NCBI GenBank assembly: GCA_030696285.1
Contig: JAUYSQ010000039.1
Location: 1-37,302, forward strand
DNA length: 37,302 nucleotides
Reading direction: 5' to 3'
Origin: Sulfuricurvum sp.
Lineage (GTDB): Bacteria > Campylobacterota > Campylobacteria > Campylobacterales > Sulfurimonadaceae
Shown: positions 23,126 to 30,551 of the stretch, one piece after another
Layout of the letters: every line of letters begins with the position of its first letter
How positions within the stretch are numbered: the first letter of the stretch is position 1
The notes under the pieces: model-generated
Seen by the model: the letters and a program-made list of their open reading frames with translations, nothing else
The model's database searches: none
What the model was told of the DNA's origin: nothing
Translations under genes and position numbers: made by a program

Positions 23126-23455
23126 TTAACCACAACTCGGTACATTTCCTGAATCACTGCCGTACTCTTTGGCAAAATCACCGACATCTTGGAGTTTATC
23201 CTTCATATCGGGATTTGTGAGTATCGGTACCGCTTTTGGAAATTTTTCACCATACTCTTTTATAAACCCTTTTGCGTTATCAGCAAAAAGCTCTTCCCAC
23301 TCCGCTACCGTATGATCCGCGGCAAACTTCGTCCCGTTCATCCCAAAGGATGCTTTAAACGATTTGAGATACGTTTTTTGACCCATTTTCGTATCAGCTT
23401 GTGCCACTGAGGCAACTATGGCTAAACTAGCAAGCAACAGTAAAAACTTTTTCAT
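23126..23455 (-). CDS. Small periplasmic protein, cytochrome-like but without haem motif
   Basis: 109 residues from ATG 23455, chosen because GAGGAG lies six bases before it; the TTG two codons earlier overlaps that spacer. Signal peptide MKKFLLLLASLAIVASVAQA. The mature part (KMGQKTYLKSFKASFGMNGTKFAADHTVAEWEEL, later EYGSDSGNVPSCG) has the look of small Campylobacterota proteins often labelled cytochrome c, yet no CxxCH is present and the only Cys is the penultimate residue. No biochemical role is known to me. The leader contains a strong stem-loop. It is in the same direction as the cytochrome c553 gene but separated from it by repeat B. Confidence 0.85.
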   Translation of the reverse strand: MKKFLLLLASLAIVASVAQADTKMGQKTYLKSFKASFGMNGTKFAADHTVAEWEELFADNAKGFIKEYGEKFPKAVPILTNPDMKDKLQDVGDFAKEYGSDSGNVPSCG

Positions 23456-23474
23456 CTTCAACTCCTCTTTTTGT

Positions 23475-23515
23475 GAGAGTCTCTTGCGAGATTCTCTTTG
23501 GATAAGGACAGTATA
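23475..23515 (-). promoter_or_regulatory. Promoter and 5' leader stem-loop of the small periplasmic protein gene
   Basis: On the minus strand TATACT (23510-23515) predicts a start near 23503. A few bases later GAGAATCTC-GCAA-GAGACTCTC forms a 9-bp stem with one mismatch and a GNRA-type GCAA loop, then the GAGGAG ribosome site. A stem at the very 5' end would be expected to protect the mRNA, suggesting high expression. Confidence 0.5.
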
Positions 23516-23550
23516 GAAGATTATTGTGGAGCGATTGTGAAGAGGAGTGA

Positions 23551-23769
23551 TTAGTGTTGAAGCGTCTCTATCAACCTGTTAATTTGCTTTTCTTGCTCAT
23601 AAAGGGCAAAATTTTTACGAACATACGCATGAAGGAGCGCTTTAAGATCGTTATTTCCATCAACCGCAAAATCTTCTTTCATTTTAGCGTTCAGAAAACG
23701 GGAAAAATCCTCTTCGACATCAATGTCGTACCGTCTAGCATTGAGGGTAAGAGAGACTTGAACGCTCAC
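23551..23769 (-). CDS. Small conserved-type protein, ZapA-like in size (unassigned)
   Basis: 72 residues starting at GTG: MSVQVSLTLNARRYDIDVEEDFSRFLNAKMKEDF, then a charged helix ending EQEKQINRLIETLQH. The short beta-rich N-terminus followed by a long helix recalls ZapA-type FtsZ-associated proteins, but no diagnostic residue lets me assign it. Two bases separate it from the coiled-coil gene upstream (TAA-TC-GTG), so the two are translated as a pair. With a ZapB-like coiled coil as partner, a cell-division role is a reasonable guess only. Confidence 0.7.
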   Translation of the reverse strand: MSVQVSLTLNARRYDIDVEEDFSRFLNAKMKEDFAVDGNNDLKALLHAYVRKNFALYEQEKQINRLIETLQH

Positions 23770-23771
23770 GA

Positions 23772-24002
23772 TTATCCCAACAAGCTTTCGATTTTAGAGA
23801 CAATCGCTTCAATCTCAATATCTTTTTCCAACAGCTCATCATTCAGCTTAGAAATCTCATCGTCTTTGGTTTTAAGAGAGGCGTGAAGAGCCGCGATTTC
23901 TGCTTGAAGCGCTTTGAGTTCATCGGCTGCACCAGCGTGTTTATCAATTAATTGAGTTGTAAGGGTAGTGAGACGTTCTATAGGTGTAGGATTAAAAAGC
24001 AT
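23772..24002 (-). CDS. Small coiled-coil protein
   Basis: 76 residues, nearly all one coiled coil: LTTLTTQLIDKHAGAADELK, then heptads ALQAEIAALHASLKTKDDEISKLNDELLEKDIEIEAIVSKIESLL. No signal peptide or membrane segment. AAGGTTAATC precedes the ATG. It resembles ZapB-like proteins in size and architecture, not in any specific motif. It is transcribed as a pair with 23551-23769 and is divergent from the uvrB remnant, which marks the ancestral neighbour of this pair as uvrB. Confidence 0.75.
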   Translation of the reverse strand: MLFNPTPIERLTTLTTQLIDKHAGAADELKALQAEIAALHASLKTKDDEISKLNDELLEKDIEIEAIVSKIESLLG

Positions 24003-24030
24003 GATTAACCTTGGGTATGGATGTGTTGAT

Positions 24031-24109
24031 TATAATTCTATCATATTTTCCCATTATGGATGAGCAATTGCCAGTTTTTAAAGTTCATACTCCCTACCAA
24101 TTTGCATGA
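24031..24109 (+). pseudogene. 5' remnant of a second uvrB (promoter and first ~14 codons)
   Basis: TATAATTC at 24031 is followed by a short leader, GGATGAG, TTG (24068), and codons reading [13 protein letters not shown] before TGA at 24107. The intact uvrB reads TATAATTC, leader, [17 protein letters not shown]. The DNA shares a 14-base identity (24077-24090 with 27917-27930), and the following differences fall mostly on third codon positions (ACT/ACA, CCC/CCG, TAC/TAT). This points to a diverged homologue rather than a fresh duplication. The remnant stops exactly where the stop codon of the convergent PAS-GGDEF-EAL gene begins. Confidence 0.75.
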
Positions 24110-27100
24110 TTAGTAATCTCTATTATTATGTAAGAACTGTTCAAACTCCACTGAGGGAAGCGGCTTGCTGAAATAATACCCCTGGACTTCATTACATCCG
24201 TGCAGACGTAGGAATGCTAACTGTTCAGCAGTCTCCACGCCCTCTGCTATCGTTTGCAATCCTAGGTTATGCGCCATATCGATGATGGCAATTACGATAG
24301 CGCGGTCGTCAGGAACATCGGAGATATCACGGATAAAGGATTGATCTATTTTTAGTTTGTATACTTTGAACTGTTTCAAATAGCTTAGCGAAGAATAGCC
24401 GGTACCAAAATCATCGATTGACATACGGATACCTTGTTCATGAAGTTTGTTCATGACATCAATCACAGATTTTGGATCGTGCATCGTAACGGCTTCGGTC
24501 AGTTCTAATTCTAGATATTCGGGTGGCAATTGTACTTCTTCCAGAATGTCTGTGACCAGTGTAAGCAAATTTTTCTGCCGAAACTGTATTGCAGATAAAT
24601 TTACCGCGATTATCATAGGAACAAATCCACTATCTATCCACTCTTTCGTCTGTTGAATTGCAGTACGGAGAACCCATTCCCCAATTTCAATGATTTGACC
24701 GCTACTTTCAGCTATTGGAATAAACTCGGCAGGGGAAATCATCCCTAATTCTGGGTGATGCCATCGCAATAGAGCTTCTGCTCCTATAATGCGGCCATCT
24801 TCAATAGCAACTTGTGGTTGGTAATATACTTCAAGTTCATTTCGTGCCAGTGCATGACGCAGTGCATTTTCCAATTGCAGGTTACGAGCCAAATTCAGCT
24901 GCATCTCTTGTGTAAAAAAATGGAAACCGTTGCGGCTGCTATTCTTGACCCTGTACATAGCGGTGTCAGCATTTTTTAGTAGCGTTTCCAAATCTTCACC
25001 GTCATTTGGATAGATGGCAATACCGATTGAAGGGGTTATAGTCAGCTCATTGTGTTCAATTATAGAGGTTTTTGAAATTTCTGTAATCAGTTTTGTGGCA
25101 ATATGCATGGCCGCATTCGAATCGGTATTGGGGAAAAGCATAATGAACTCATCACCTCCCAATCGTGATACAGTATCTTCGTCCCGAACCGTTGCCTTGA
25201 TTCGTTTTGCTATCTCTATCAAAACATGATCACCGATAGTATGTCCTAAGGTATCATTGATATTTTTAAAATGATCCAGATCCAGAAACATCACCGTTAA
25301 AGGCTCATTCTTACGTTGTGCCATACCGAGAAGATAAGCAACCCGATCATTCAGCATGACACGATTTGGCAAGCCGGTTAGTTGGTCGAAATGGGCAAGG
25401 TTTTCAATGTGTGCTTCAGCACTCTTTCTATCAGTAATGTCTTCTTTGATAGCCACGTAATTGGTTATTTTCCCATCAGCTTGTTTTACGGGAGAGATGA
25501 TAGCCCATTCGATGTAGATGCTTTTGTTTTTGCGGCGATTGGTAAGTTCACCATGCCATATGTCGCCACGAGTTAAATGAGCCCACATCTCATCATAAGT
25601 TGATTGAGGTGTTTCATCTGATTTCAATATACGAGGATTTTTACCAAGCGCTTCATCCTTACTGTATCCTGTTACCTTTGTAAACATGGTATTAACATAT
25701 TCTATGTTGCCATCGATATCAGTAATAACAATTGAATTTGGACTTTGTTCAACGGCTAACGAAAGCTTTAAAAGGGAATTTAATGATACTTTGCGTTCGG
25801 TAATATCTTGAATCGTACCTACCATTTTTAGAGGCAATCCATTCGTATCGAATTCAAGTTTTCCTAGACCGTGTACCCAATGCACAGATTGGTCATCCTG
25901 ACGAACAATACGATATTCTTGGTCGAAGAGTTTACCCTTGGCAATCACTTCGTTTTTCAAGTAGTAATCCATTCTTGTCCGTTCATCAGGATGAACTATA
26001 GCAATCCATCCTGCTATGGTGCGCTCATAAGCTGGTTTTATCCCAAATAACTGATCCAGCGTCTCCGAGCTTGTCCATGCTCCTGTAGATAAATCAAGAA
26101 TGTAACTCCCAAGTCCCGCAATCATTTGAGATTCTTTGAGAAATTGTTCACTTTCAATCAGTGCTGTCTCTACTTGTTTACGCAAAGATATATCTTCAAT
26201 TACTTTAATCAAATATTTTGCACTTTTATCATTGTTTCGTACTAGAGAAGCTGTAAGATTGATCCAAACCACTTTTCCCGTTTTATGAATATAGCGTTTT
26301 TCCATACTATAGGTTTGTATATTCCCGGAGAGCATCTGGTGGATGTACTTTAGATCACTATTCAGATCATCAGGATGAGTGATGGTTTGGAATGTTCGTT
26401 GTAATAATTCTTCTCTTGTGTAGCCAACAATATCGCAAAATTTTCGATTCATCTCCAGCCAATTTCCATCTGGGCTAACATGAGCGATCCCGACAGCCGC
26501 TTGATTGAAGGTCGAGCGGAATGCCTCTTCGATTTCACGCAAAGCAGCTTCTATCTGTTTCTGCTCTGTAATGTCTTTTCCAAAAGCAGCAAGAGATTCC
26601 ATATCACCATTTGTATTATATACCGGATAGCAATGGAAGGAATAATACAACCCATTCCAGCTGTCTTCAAAACTCATACTTTCCCCGGTACTGAAAACTT
26701 CTTCAATTCTTCCTCTTCTGCGCTCAGCCACCTCTGAAGGGATTAAATCAAAAATAGATTGGCCAATCAGCTCCTCACTGTTTTTTCCAAATCTCTGAGC
26801 CCCTATAATATTAATTATTGAGATGGTACCGCTTCGATCAAGGAGGAAGATGCTTTCTTGAGTAGCATCAAGAATAGCCCGCATCTTTAGGTCGCTTTGT
26901 TTGAGATTTTTATCACTCTCGTTAACTTCGTGTACAAGAATCTGTTTCTCTTGCTTCAGATCATTATTCATTCGTCGTAAGTGCCATGTCAGAAAAGGAA
27001 GGCTCAATACGATAGTGCCAAAAAGGCGAAGTAAAAGCTCGAAAGCTTCCTTTCGTAACTGTTTGTTGATAGCATCGATTTGAATATCAGCCGCGATGAC

Positions 27101-27613
27101 ATAGGTATGGCCGTTGGGGCTTTTCATGGGAAGAAAAACGCTCCGAAAAGTTCCCCACTTGTCCGTATATTCGTCATAACTTTTTTGATGGGTTTGAAAA
27201 ACTTTTTTCAACTCATTACTGGCATCATCATAGTGTTCAAAATAGTGAGTTAAATTAACTCCGGTTTTACGTTCTTCATCCGTAGCGCTTGATGCCGTAA
27301 AATAGATTTTGCCGTTTCTTTGAATCATTGTATAAAGATAAATCACTTGCATACTCTTCGCAAGCTTACTTAATCGGTCAACATCCTGATCGTATTCAGT
27401 TCGTGTAATAGATGTGGCTTCAAGGGCACGGTCATGAAATTTTGGGGTGAGAATGGTATCCATTGTATTCGCAGAAACAAGAAGTCTCTCATCAATCTGT
27501 TTATAAAGCGTTGCTTTATGGTGTTGATATTCAAAATAGCTAAAAAAAATAACTCCTAGAATAAATAAACTAAACGTCCCAAGAAGTATAAATAAATCGG
27601 TTTTGTTTTTCAT
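24110..27613 (-). CDS. Membrane PAS(x4)-GGDEF-EAL c-di-GMP regulator
   Basis: 1167 residues. TM1 about 7-27; a periplasmic sensor of about 170 residues (KIYFTASSATDEERKTGVNL, TYVIAADIQID); TM2 about 195-212; then four PAS domains, each ending in a D-I-T/S-E/L-R/Q-K linker (KDITEQKQ, EDISLRKQ, QDITERK, EDITDRK). The GGDEF domain has an intact RLGGDEF preceded by the I-site RDED with five residues between. The EAL domain has EALLRW, VNLSAIQF, LELTEA, SIDDFGTGYSSL, LKIDQSFI, AEGVET and EVQGYYFSKPL, all the metal and catalytic residues. Both synthesis and hydrolysis of c-di-GMP are thus possible; which dominates cannot be told. AAGGAA precedes the ATG. The gene is flanked by uvrB sequences and appears inserted. 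Confidence 0.95.
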   Translation of the reverse strand: MKNKTDLFILLGTFSLFILGVIFFSYFEYQHHKATLYKQIDERLLVSANTMDTILTPKFHDRALEATSITRTEYDQDVDRLSKLAKSMQVIYLYTMIQRNGKIYFTASSATDEERKTGVNLTHYFEHYDDASNELKKVFQTHQKSYDEYTDKWGTFRSVFLPMKSPNGHTYVIAADIQIDAINKQLRKEAFELLLRLFGTIVLSLPFLTWHLRRMNNDLKQEKQILVHEVNESDKNLKQSDLKMRAILDATQESIFLLDRSGTISIINIIGAQRFGKNSEELIGQSIFDLIPSEVAERRRGRIEEVFSTGESMSFEDSWNGLYYSFHCYPVYNTNGDMESLAAFGKDITEQKQIEAALREIEEAFRSTFNQAAVGIAHVSPDGNWLEMNRKFCDIVGYTREELLQRTFQTITHPDDLNSDLKYIHQMLSGNIQTYSMEKRYIHKTGKVVWINLTASLVRNNDKSAKYLIKVIEDISLRKQVETALIESEQFLKESQMIAGLGSYILDLSTGAWTSSETLDQLFGIKPAYERTIAGWIAIVHPDERTRMDYYLKNEVIAKGKLFDQEYRIVRQDDQSVHWVHGLGKLEFDTNGLPLKMVGTIQDITERKVSLNSLLKLSLAVEQSPNSIVITDIDGNIEYVNTMFTKVTGYSKDEALGKNPRILKSDETPQSTYDEMWAHLTRGDIWHGELTNRRKNKSIYIEWAIISPVKQADGKITNYVAIKEDITDRKSAEAHIENLAHFDQLTGLPNRVMLNDRVAYLLGMAQRKNEPLTVMFLDLDHFKNINDTLGHTIGDHVLIEIAKRIKATVRDEDTVSRLGGDEFIMLFPNTDSNAAMHIATKLITEISKTSIIEHNELTITPSIGIAIYPNDGEDLETLLKNADTAMYRVKNSSRNGFHFFTQEMQLNLARNLQLENALRHALARNELEVYYQPQVAIEDGRIIGAEALLRWHHPELGMISPAEFIPIAESSGQIIEIGEWVLRTAIQQTKEWIDSGFVPMIIAVNLSAIQFRQKNLLTLVTDILEEVQLPPEYLELELTEAVTMHDPKSVIDVMNKLHEQGIRMSIDDFGTGYSSLSYLKQFKVYKLKIDQSFIRDISDVPDDRAIVIAIIDMAHNLGLQTIAEGVETAEQLAFLRLHGCNEVQGYYFSKPLPSVEFEQFLHNNRDY

Positions 27614-27844
27614 TTTAACTGAATTTCCTTACTCGAGCTATTTTGACTGACCAAACATATCATTTATATTAAAATATTTAAAATTATGCTCTTTGAAAAT
27701 GTATCATCCTCTACTGTAAGAAAGTGTATCCAAAAGTTGATTGTAATCTATAAGGATTGAGTGAAATGCTTTATCAGTACTTTTTCTCAAAAACCTCATT
27801 CGAAAGCTCCCCTTAACTCAGCAGCCTATAGGTAGTCATCCACC
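27614..27844. other. Gene-free stretch between the EAL gene and uvrB
   Basis: About 230 bp, AT-rich near the EAL gene, holding its leader. The only coding signal is a 16-codon ORF (27766-27816, + strand, MLYQYFFSKTSFESSP) with AAGGATTGAGTGAA before its ATG. It could be a leader peptide or debris of the insertion junction. No tRNA, terminator or family A/B repeat was recognised. Confidence 0.4.
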
Positions 27845-27846
27845 AT

Positions 27847-27870
27847 GGAAAACAGGTTTTCCGCTATAAT
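27847..27870 (+). promoter_or_regulatory. uvrB promoter with inverted repeat
   Basis: GCTATAAT (TATAAT 27865-27870) lies 37 bases before the preferred uvrB start. Directly upstream, GGAAAA-cagg-TTTTCC (27847-27862) is a perfect 6-bp inverted repeat in the -35/-10 spacer, which could be an operator. It does not match a LexA box I know. Confidence 0.5.
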
Positions 27871-27907
27871 TCGCCCACTATTATCGAAACCAATTCAGGG
27901 TTATTCA

Positions 27908-29881
27908 TTGCCGCTATTTAAAGTTCATACACCGTATCAAAGTGCCGGCGATCAGCCTGTTGCTATTGAAGCACTCGCATCTGGTATCAAACGAGGAGAG
28001 CGCTATGTTGCCCTCGAGGGGGTGACGGGAAGCGGTAAAACCTTCACGATGGCAAAAGTCATTGAGAGCGTTCAACTTCCCACCATCATCATGACCCATA
28101 ACAAAACCCTCGCAGCACAGCTGTACAGTGAGTTTCGTTCATTTTTTCCCAACAATCATGTCGAGTATTTCGTCAGCTACTATGATTATTATCAGCCCGA
28201 GGCGTACATTCCCCGTCAAGATCTCTTCATCGAAAAAGACAGCTCTATTAATGATGAGCTCGAACGCCTCCGCCTCTCTGCCTCTGCCAATCTCCTAAGC
28301 TACGATGATGTGATCGTCATAGCGTCCGTCTCTGCCAACTACGGACTGGGTGATCCGGAAGAGTATGAAAAAATGGTGCAGGTTGTCGCCGTTGGGGATG
28401 AAATCAATCAAAAAAAACTACTCCTTCGTCTCGTTGAGATGGGCTACTCTCGAAACGATGCCTATTTTGACGGAGGAGATTTTCGAGTAAACGGCGAAGT
28501 GGTCGATATTTATCCTCCGTACTGGCAAGATCAGGCGGTGCGTATCGAATTTTTTGGGGATGAAGTGGAACAAATCCGTTTCTTTGAACCCCTAAGCAAC
28601 ACGATGACGGAAAAGATGGAAACCATCACCATCTACGCCACCAGCCAATTTGCCGTCGGGCAAGAAAAACTCTCTCGTGCGATTAAACGGATCGAAGATG
28701 AACTGGGGGAACGGCTTCAAGAACTTGAAGCTCAAGGCAAGATAGTGGAGGCCCAGCGACTGCGACAGCGGTGTGAGTTTGATCTCGAAATGTTGCAAGC
28801 CACGGGAATGTGCAAGGGGATCGAAAACTATTCTCGCCTCCTCACAGACAAAAAAGCAGGAGAAGCCCCCTATACGCTGCTCGATTATTTCACCCTCCAT
28901 CACGATAAATTCCTTATTATTGTCGATGAATCGCATGTGAGCTTGCCGCAGTTTCGGGGGATGTATGCAGCGGATCGGAGTCGAAAAGAGGTGCTTGTCG
29001 ATTACGGATTCAGACTTCCAAGCGCACTCGACAATCGCCCTCTTATGATTGACGAATATCTCAATAAATCTCCTCACTATCTCTTTGTTTCTGCTACCCC
29101 ATCGGCGCAAGAGCTCGAACTAAGCTCCACCGTAGCGCACCAAATCATTCGGCCGACAGGTCTTCTCGATCCTCCCATCATTATCAAATCCAGCACCAAT
29201 CAGGTCGAAGATCTGCACGATGAGATCAAAAAAACCGTTGCATTGGGTGATCGTATCCTCGTCACGGTATTGACCAAAAAAATGGCGGAAGCCCTAACCA
29301 AATACCTCGCCGATTTAGGGGTAAAAGTCCAATACATGCACTCTGAGATCGATACGATTGAGCGTAACCAGATCATTCGCGGACTTCGCGTAGGGGATTT
29401 TGATGTATTGATCGGAATTAATCTTTTGCGAGAAGGTCTTGATCTCCCTGAAGTGAGTTTGGTGGCGATTTTAGATGCTGATAAAGAGGGATTTTTGCGT
29501 TCCGAAACGGCCCTCATCCAAACCATCGGACGTGCAGCGCGTAATGAGCATGGACGTGTTATCCTCTATGCCAACAGAATTACAGGGTCAATGGAGCGTG
29601 CGATTGCCAAAACGGACGCACGGCGTGAAAAACAGGAGGCGTTCAACCGTGAACACGGGATAACCCCTACAACTACCAAACGCTCTCTCGATGAAAATCT
29701 CAAACTCGAAGATGTCGGCGATCTCTATAACCGCAGCAAAAAAGCCAAAACACTCCCCGCAGCAGAGCGGAAAAAGCTGGTCGATGAGCTGAGTTTAAAA
29801 ATGAAAGAGGCTGCCAAAAAACTCGAGTTTGAAGAGGCAGCACGGCTGCGTGATGAGATAGCGAAGATACGGAAATTATAA
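27908..29881 (+). CDS. uvrB: Excinuclease ABC subunit B
   Basis: Damage-verification helicase of nucleotide excision repair. From TTG 27908 it has 657 residues, close to other epsilonproteobacterial UvrB. The ATG at 27845 would add 21 residues translated from the promoter itself, and the TTG has CAGGG upstream. Motifs: Walker [14 protein letters not shown], the DNA-clamping hairpin region [27 protein letters not shown] (motif II), [14 protein letters not shown] and QTIGRAARN (motifs V and VI), and the C-terminal UVR motif [19 protein letters not shown] for UvrA/UvrC contact. A truncated relative of its 5' end lies 3.8 kb upstream. A family A repeat follows the stop codon by 6 bp. Confidence 0.98.
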   Translation: MPLFKVHTPYQSAGDQPVAIEALASGIKRGERYVALEGVTGSGKTFTMAKVIESVQLPTIIMTHNKTLAAQLYSEFRSFFPNNHVEYFVSYYDYYQPEAYIPRQDLFIEKDSSINDELERLRLSASANLLSYDDVIVIASVSANYGLGDPEEYEKMVQVVAVGDEINQKKLLLRLVEMGYSRNDAYFDGGDFRVNGEVVDIYPPYWQDQAVRIEFFGDEVEQIRFFEPLSNTMTEKMETITIYATSQFAVGQEKLSRAIKRIEDELGERLQELEAQGKIVEAQRLRQRCEFDLEMLQATGMCKGIENYSRLLTDKKAGEAPYTLLDYFTLHHDKFLIIVDESHVSLPQFRGMYAADRSRKEVLVDYGFRLPSALDNRPLMIDEYLNKSPHYLFVSATPSAQELELSSTVAHQIIRPTGLLDPPIIIKSSTNQVEDLHDEIKKTVALGDRILVTVLTKKMAEALTKYLADLGVKVQYMHSEIDTIERNQIIRGLRVGDFDVLIGINLLREGLDLPEVSLVAILDADKEGFLRSETALIQTIGRAARNEHGRVILYANRITGSMERAIAKTDARREKQEAFNREHGITPTTTKRSLDENLKLEDVGDLYNRSKKAKTLPAAERKKLVDELSLKMKEAAKKLEFEEAARLRDEIAKIRKL

Positions 29882-29886
29882 AACTA

Positions 29887-29963
29887 TCGTCATTCCCGCG
29901 AAGGCGGGTGAAGTACCCTTTAGGGTGAATCTAGCTGGATCCCCGCCTTCGCGAGGATGACGA
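29887..29963. repeat. Repeat family A, copy 4
   Basis: Starts TCGTCATTCCCGCG and ends GCGAGGATGACGA. Both internal stems are of the CCCGC-GAAGG/CTTC-GCG type, and a short inner palindrome, ACCCTTTAGGGT, lies between them. Located between uvrB and the DedA gene. Confidence 0.85.
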
Positions 29964-29989
29964 ATTAAAACTAAAGGAATTATTGACCC

Positions 29990-30550
29990 ATGGATGATAT
30001 GCTCAACAACCTCTCGACCTACGGCTACGTCGTTTTATTTCTCTATTCGCTGGGGGGAGGTCTCGTTGCCCTCATCGGTGCAGGGGTACTTAGTTTTATG
30101 GGAAAGATGGATTTAACCCTCTCGATTACCATTGCCTTTATCGCCAACTTTATCGGGGATGGCTTGCTCTTTTACATGGCACGCTATCATAAGCGTGAGA
30201 TGATGGAATATTTGTCTAAACACAAGCGTAAACTCGCTTTTTCCCATCTCCTCCTCAAACGTCGCGGTTCATGGATTATCGTCATCAAAAAGTTCATTTA
30301 TGGATTAAAAACCCTTATTCCTCTTGCCATCGGTTTAACAAAATACGATTTCTGGAAATTCAGTCTCTACAACGCTATCGGTGCCTTCATTTGGGCAGTC
30401 GTTGTCGGAGGGGGAAGTTATCTTTTCGGGGGGGCGATTATCGAAGGGTTTAAAATGGTTTCGGACAAACCCTATCTTGCCCCGGTAACGCTTATTATCG
30501 TTGGCGGGAGTGTGTGGTTTTATCTCACACAGGCAACAAAGAGAAAATAA
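29990..30550 (+). CDS. DedA-family membrane protein
   Basis: 186 residues, with hydrophobic segments near 10-38, 43-63, a re-entrant or TM region near 100-115, and TMs near 125-150 and 160-178. The DedA/SNARE-associated pattern is present: FIANFIGDGLLFYMARYHKR and the later KKFIYGLKTLIPLAIGLTKYDFWKFSLYNAIGAFIWA. DedA proteins act in undecaprenyl-phosphate or phospholipid translocation and membrane homeostasis; the exact lipid is unknown here. AAAGGAA lies ten or more bases before the ATG. It converges on pbp1A with a one-base gap between stop codons, so there is no intergenic terminator. Confidence 0.9.
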   Translation: MDDMLNNLSTYGYVVLFLYSLGGGLVALIGAGVLSFMGKMDLTLSITIAFIANFIGDGLLFYMARYHKREMMEYLSKHKRKLAFSHLLLKRRGSWIIVIKKFIYGLKTLIPLAIGLTKYDFWKFSLYNAIGAFIWAVVVGGGSYLFGGAIIEGFKMVSDKPYLAPVTLIIVGGSVWFYLTQATKRK

Positions 30551-30551
30551 T

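Noticed and set aside
27845-27907. ATG 27845 as the uvrB start
   Set aside because: The extension would translate the TATAAT promoter and an inverted repeat, and family members begin at the [10 protein letters not shown] segment, which TTG 27908 provides.
28592-29110. 172-codon open frame opposite uvrB
   Set aside because: Antisense shadow of a strongly conserved gene; no ribosome site and no protein family character. The same applies to long antisense frames over recD2 (10283-10870), trhP (4015-4524) and alaS (35663-36265).
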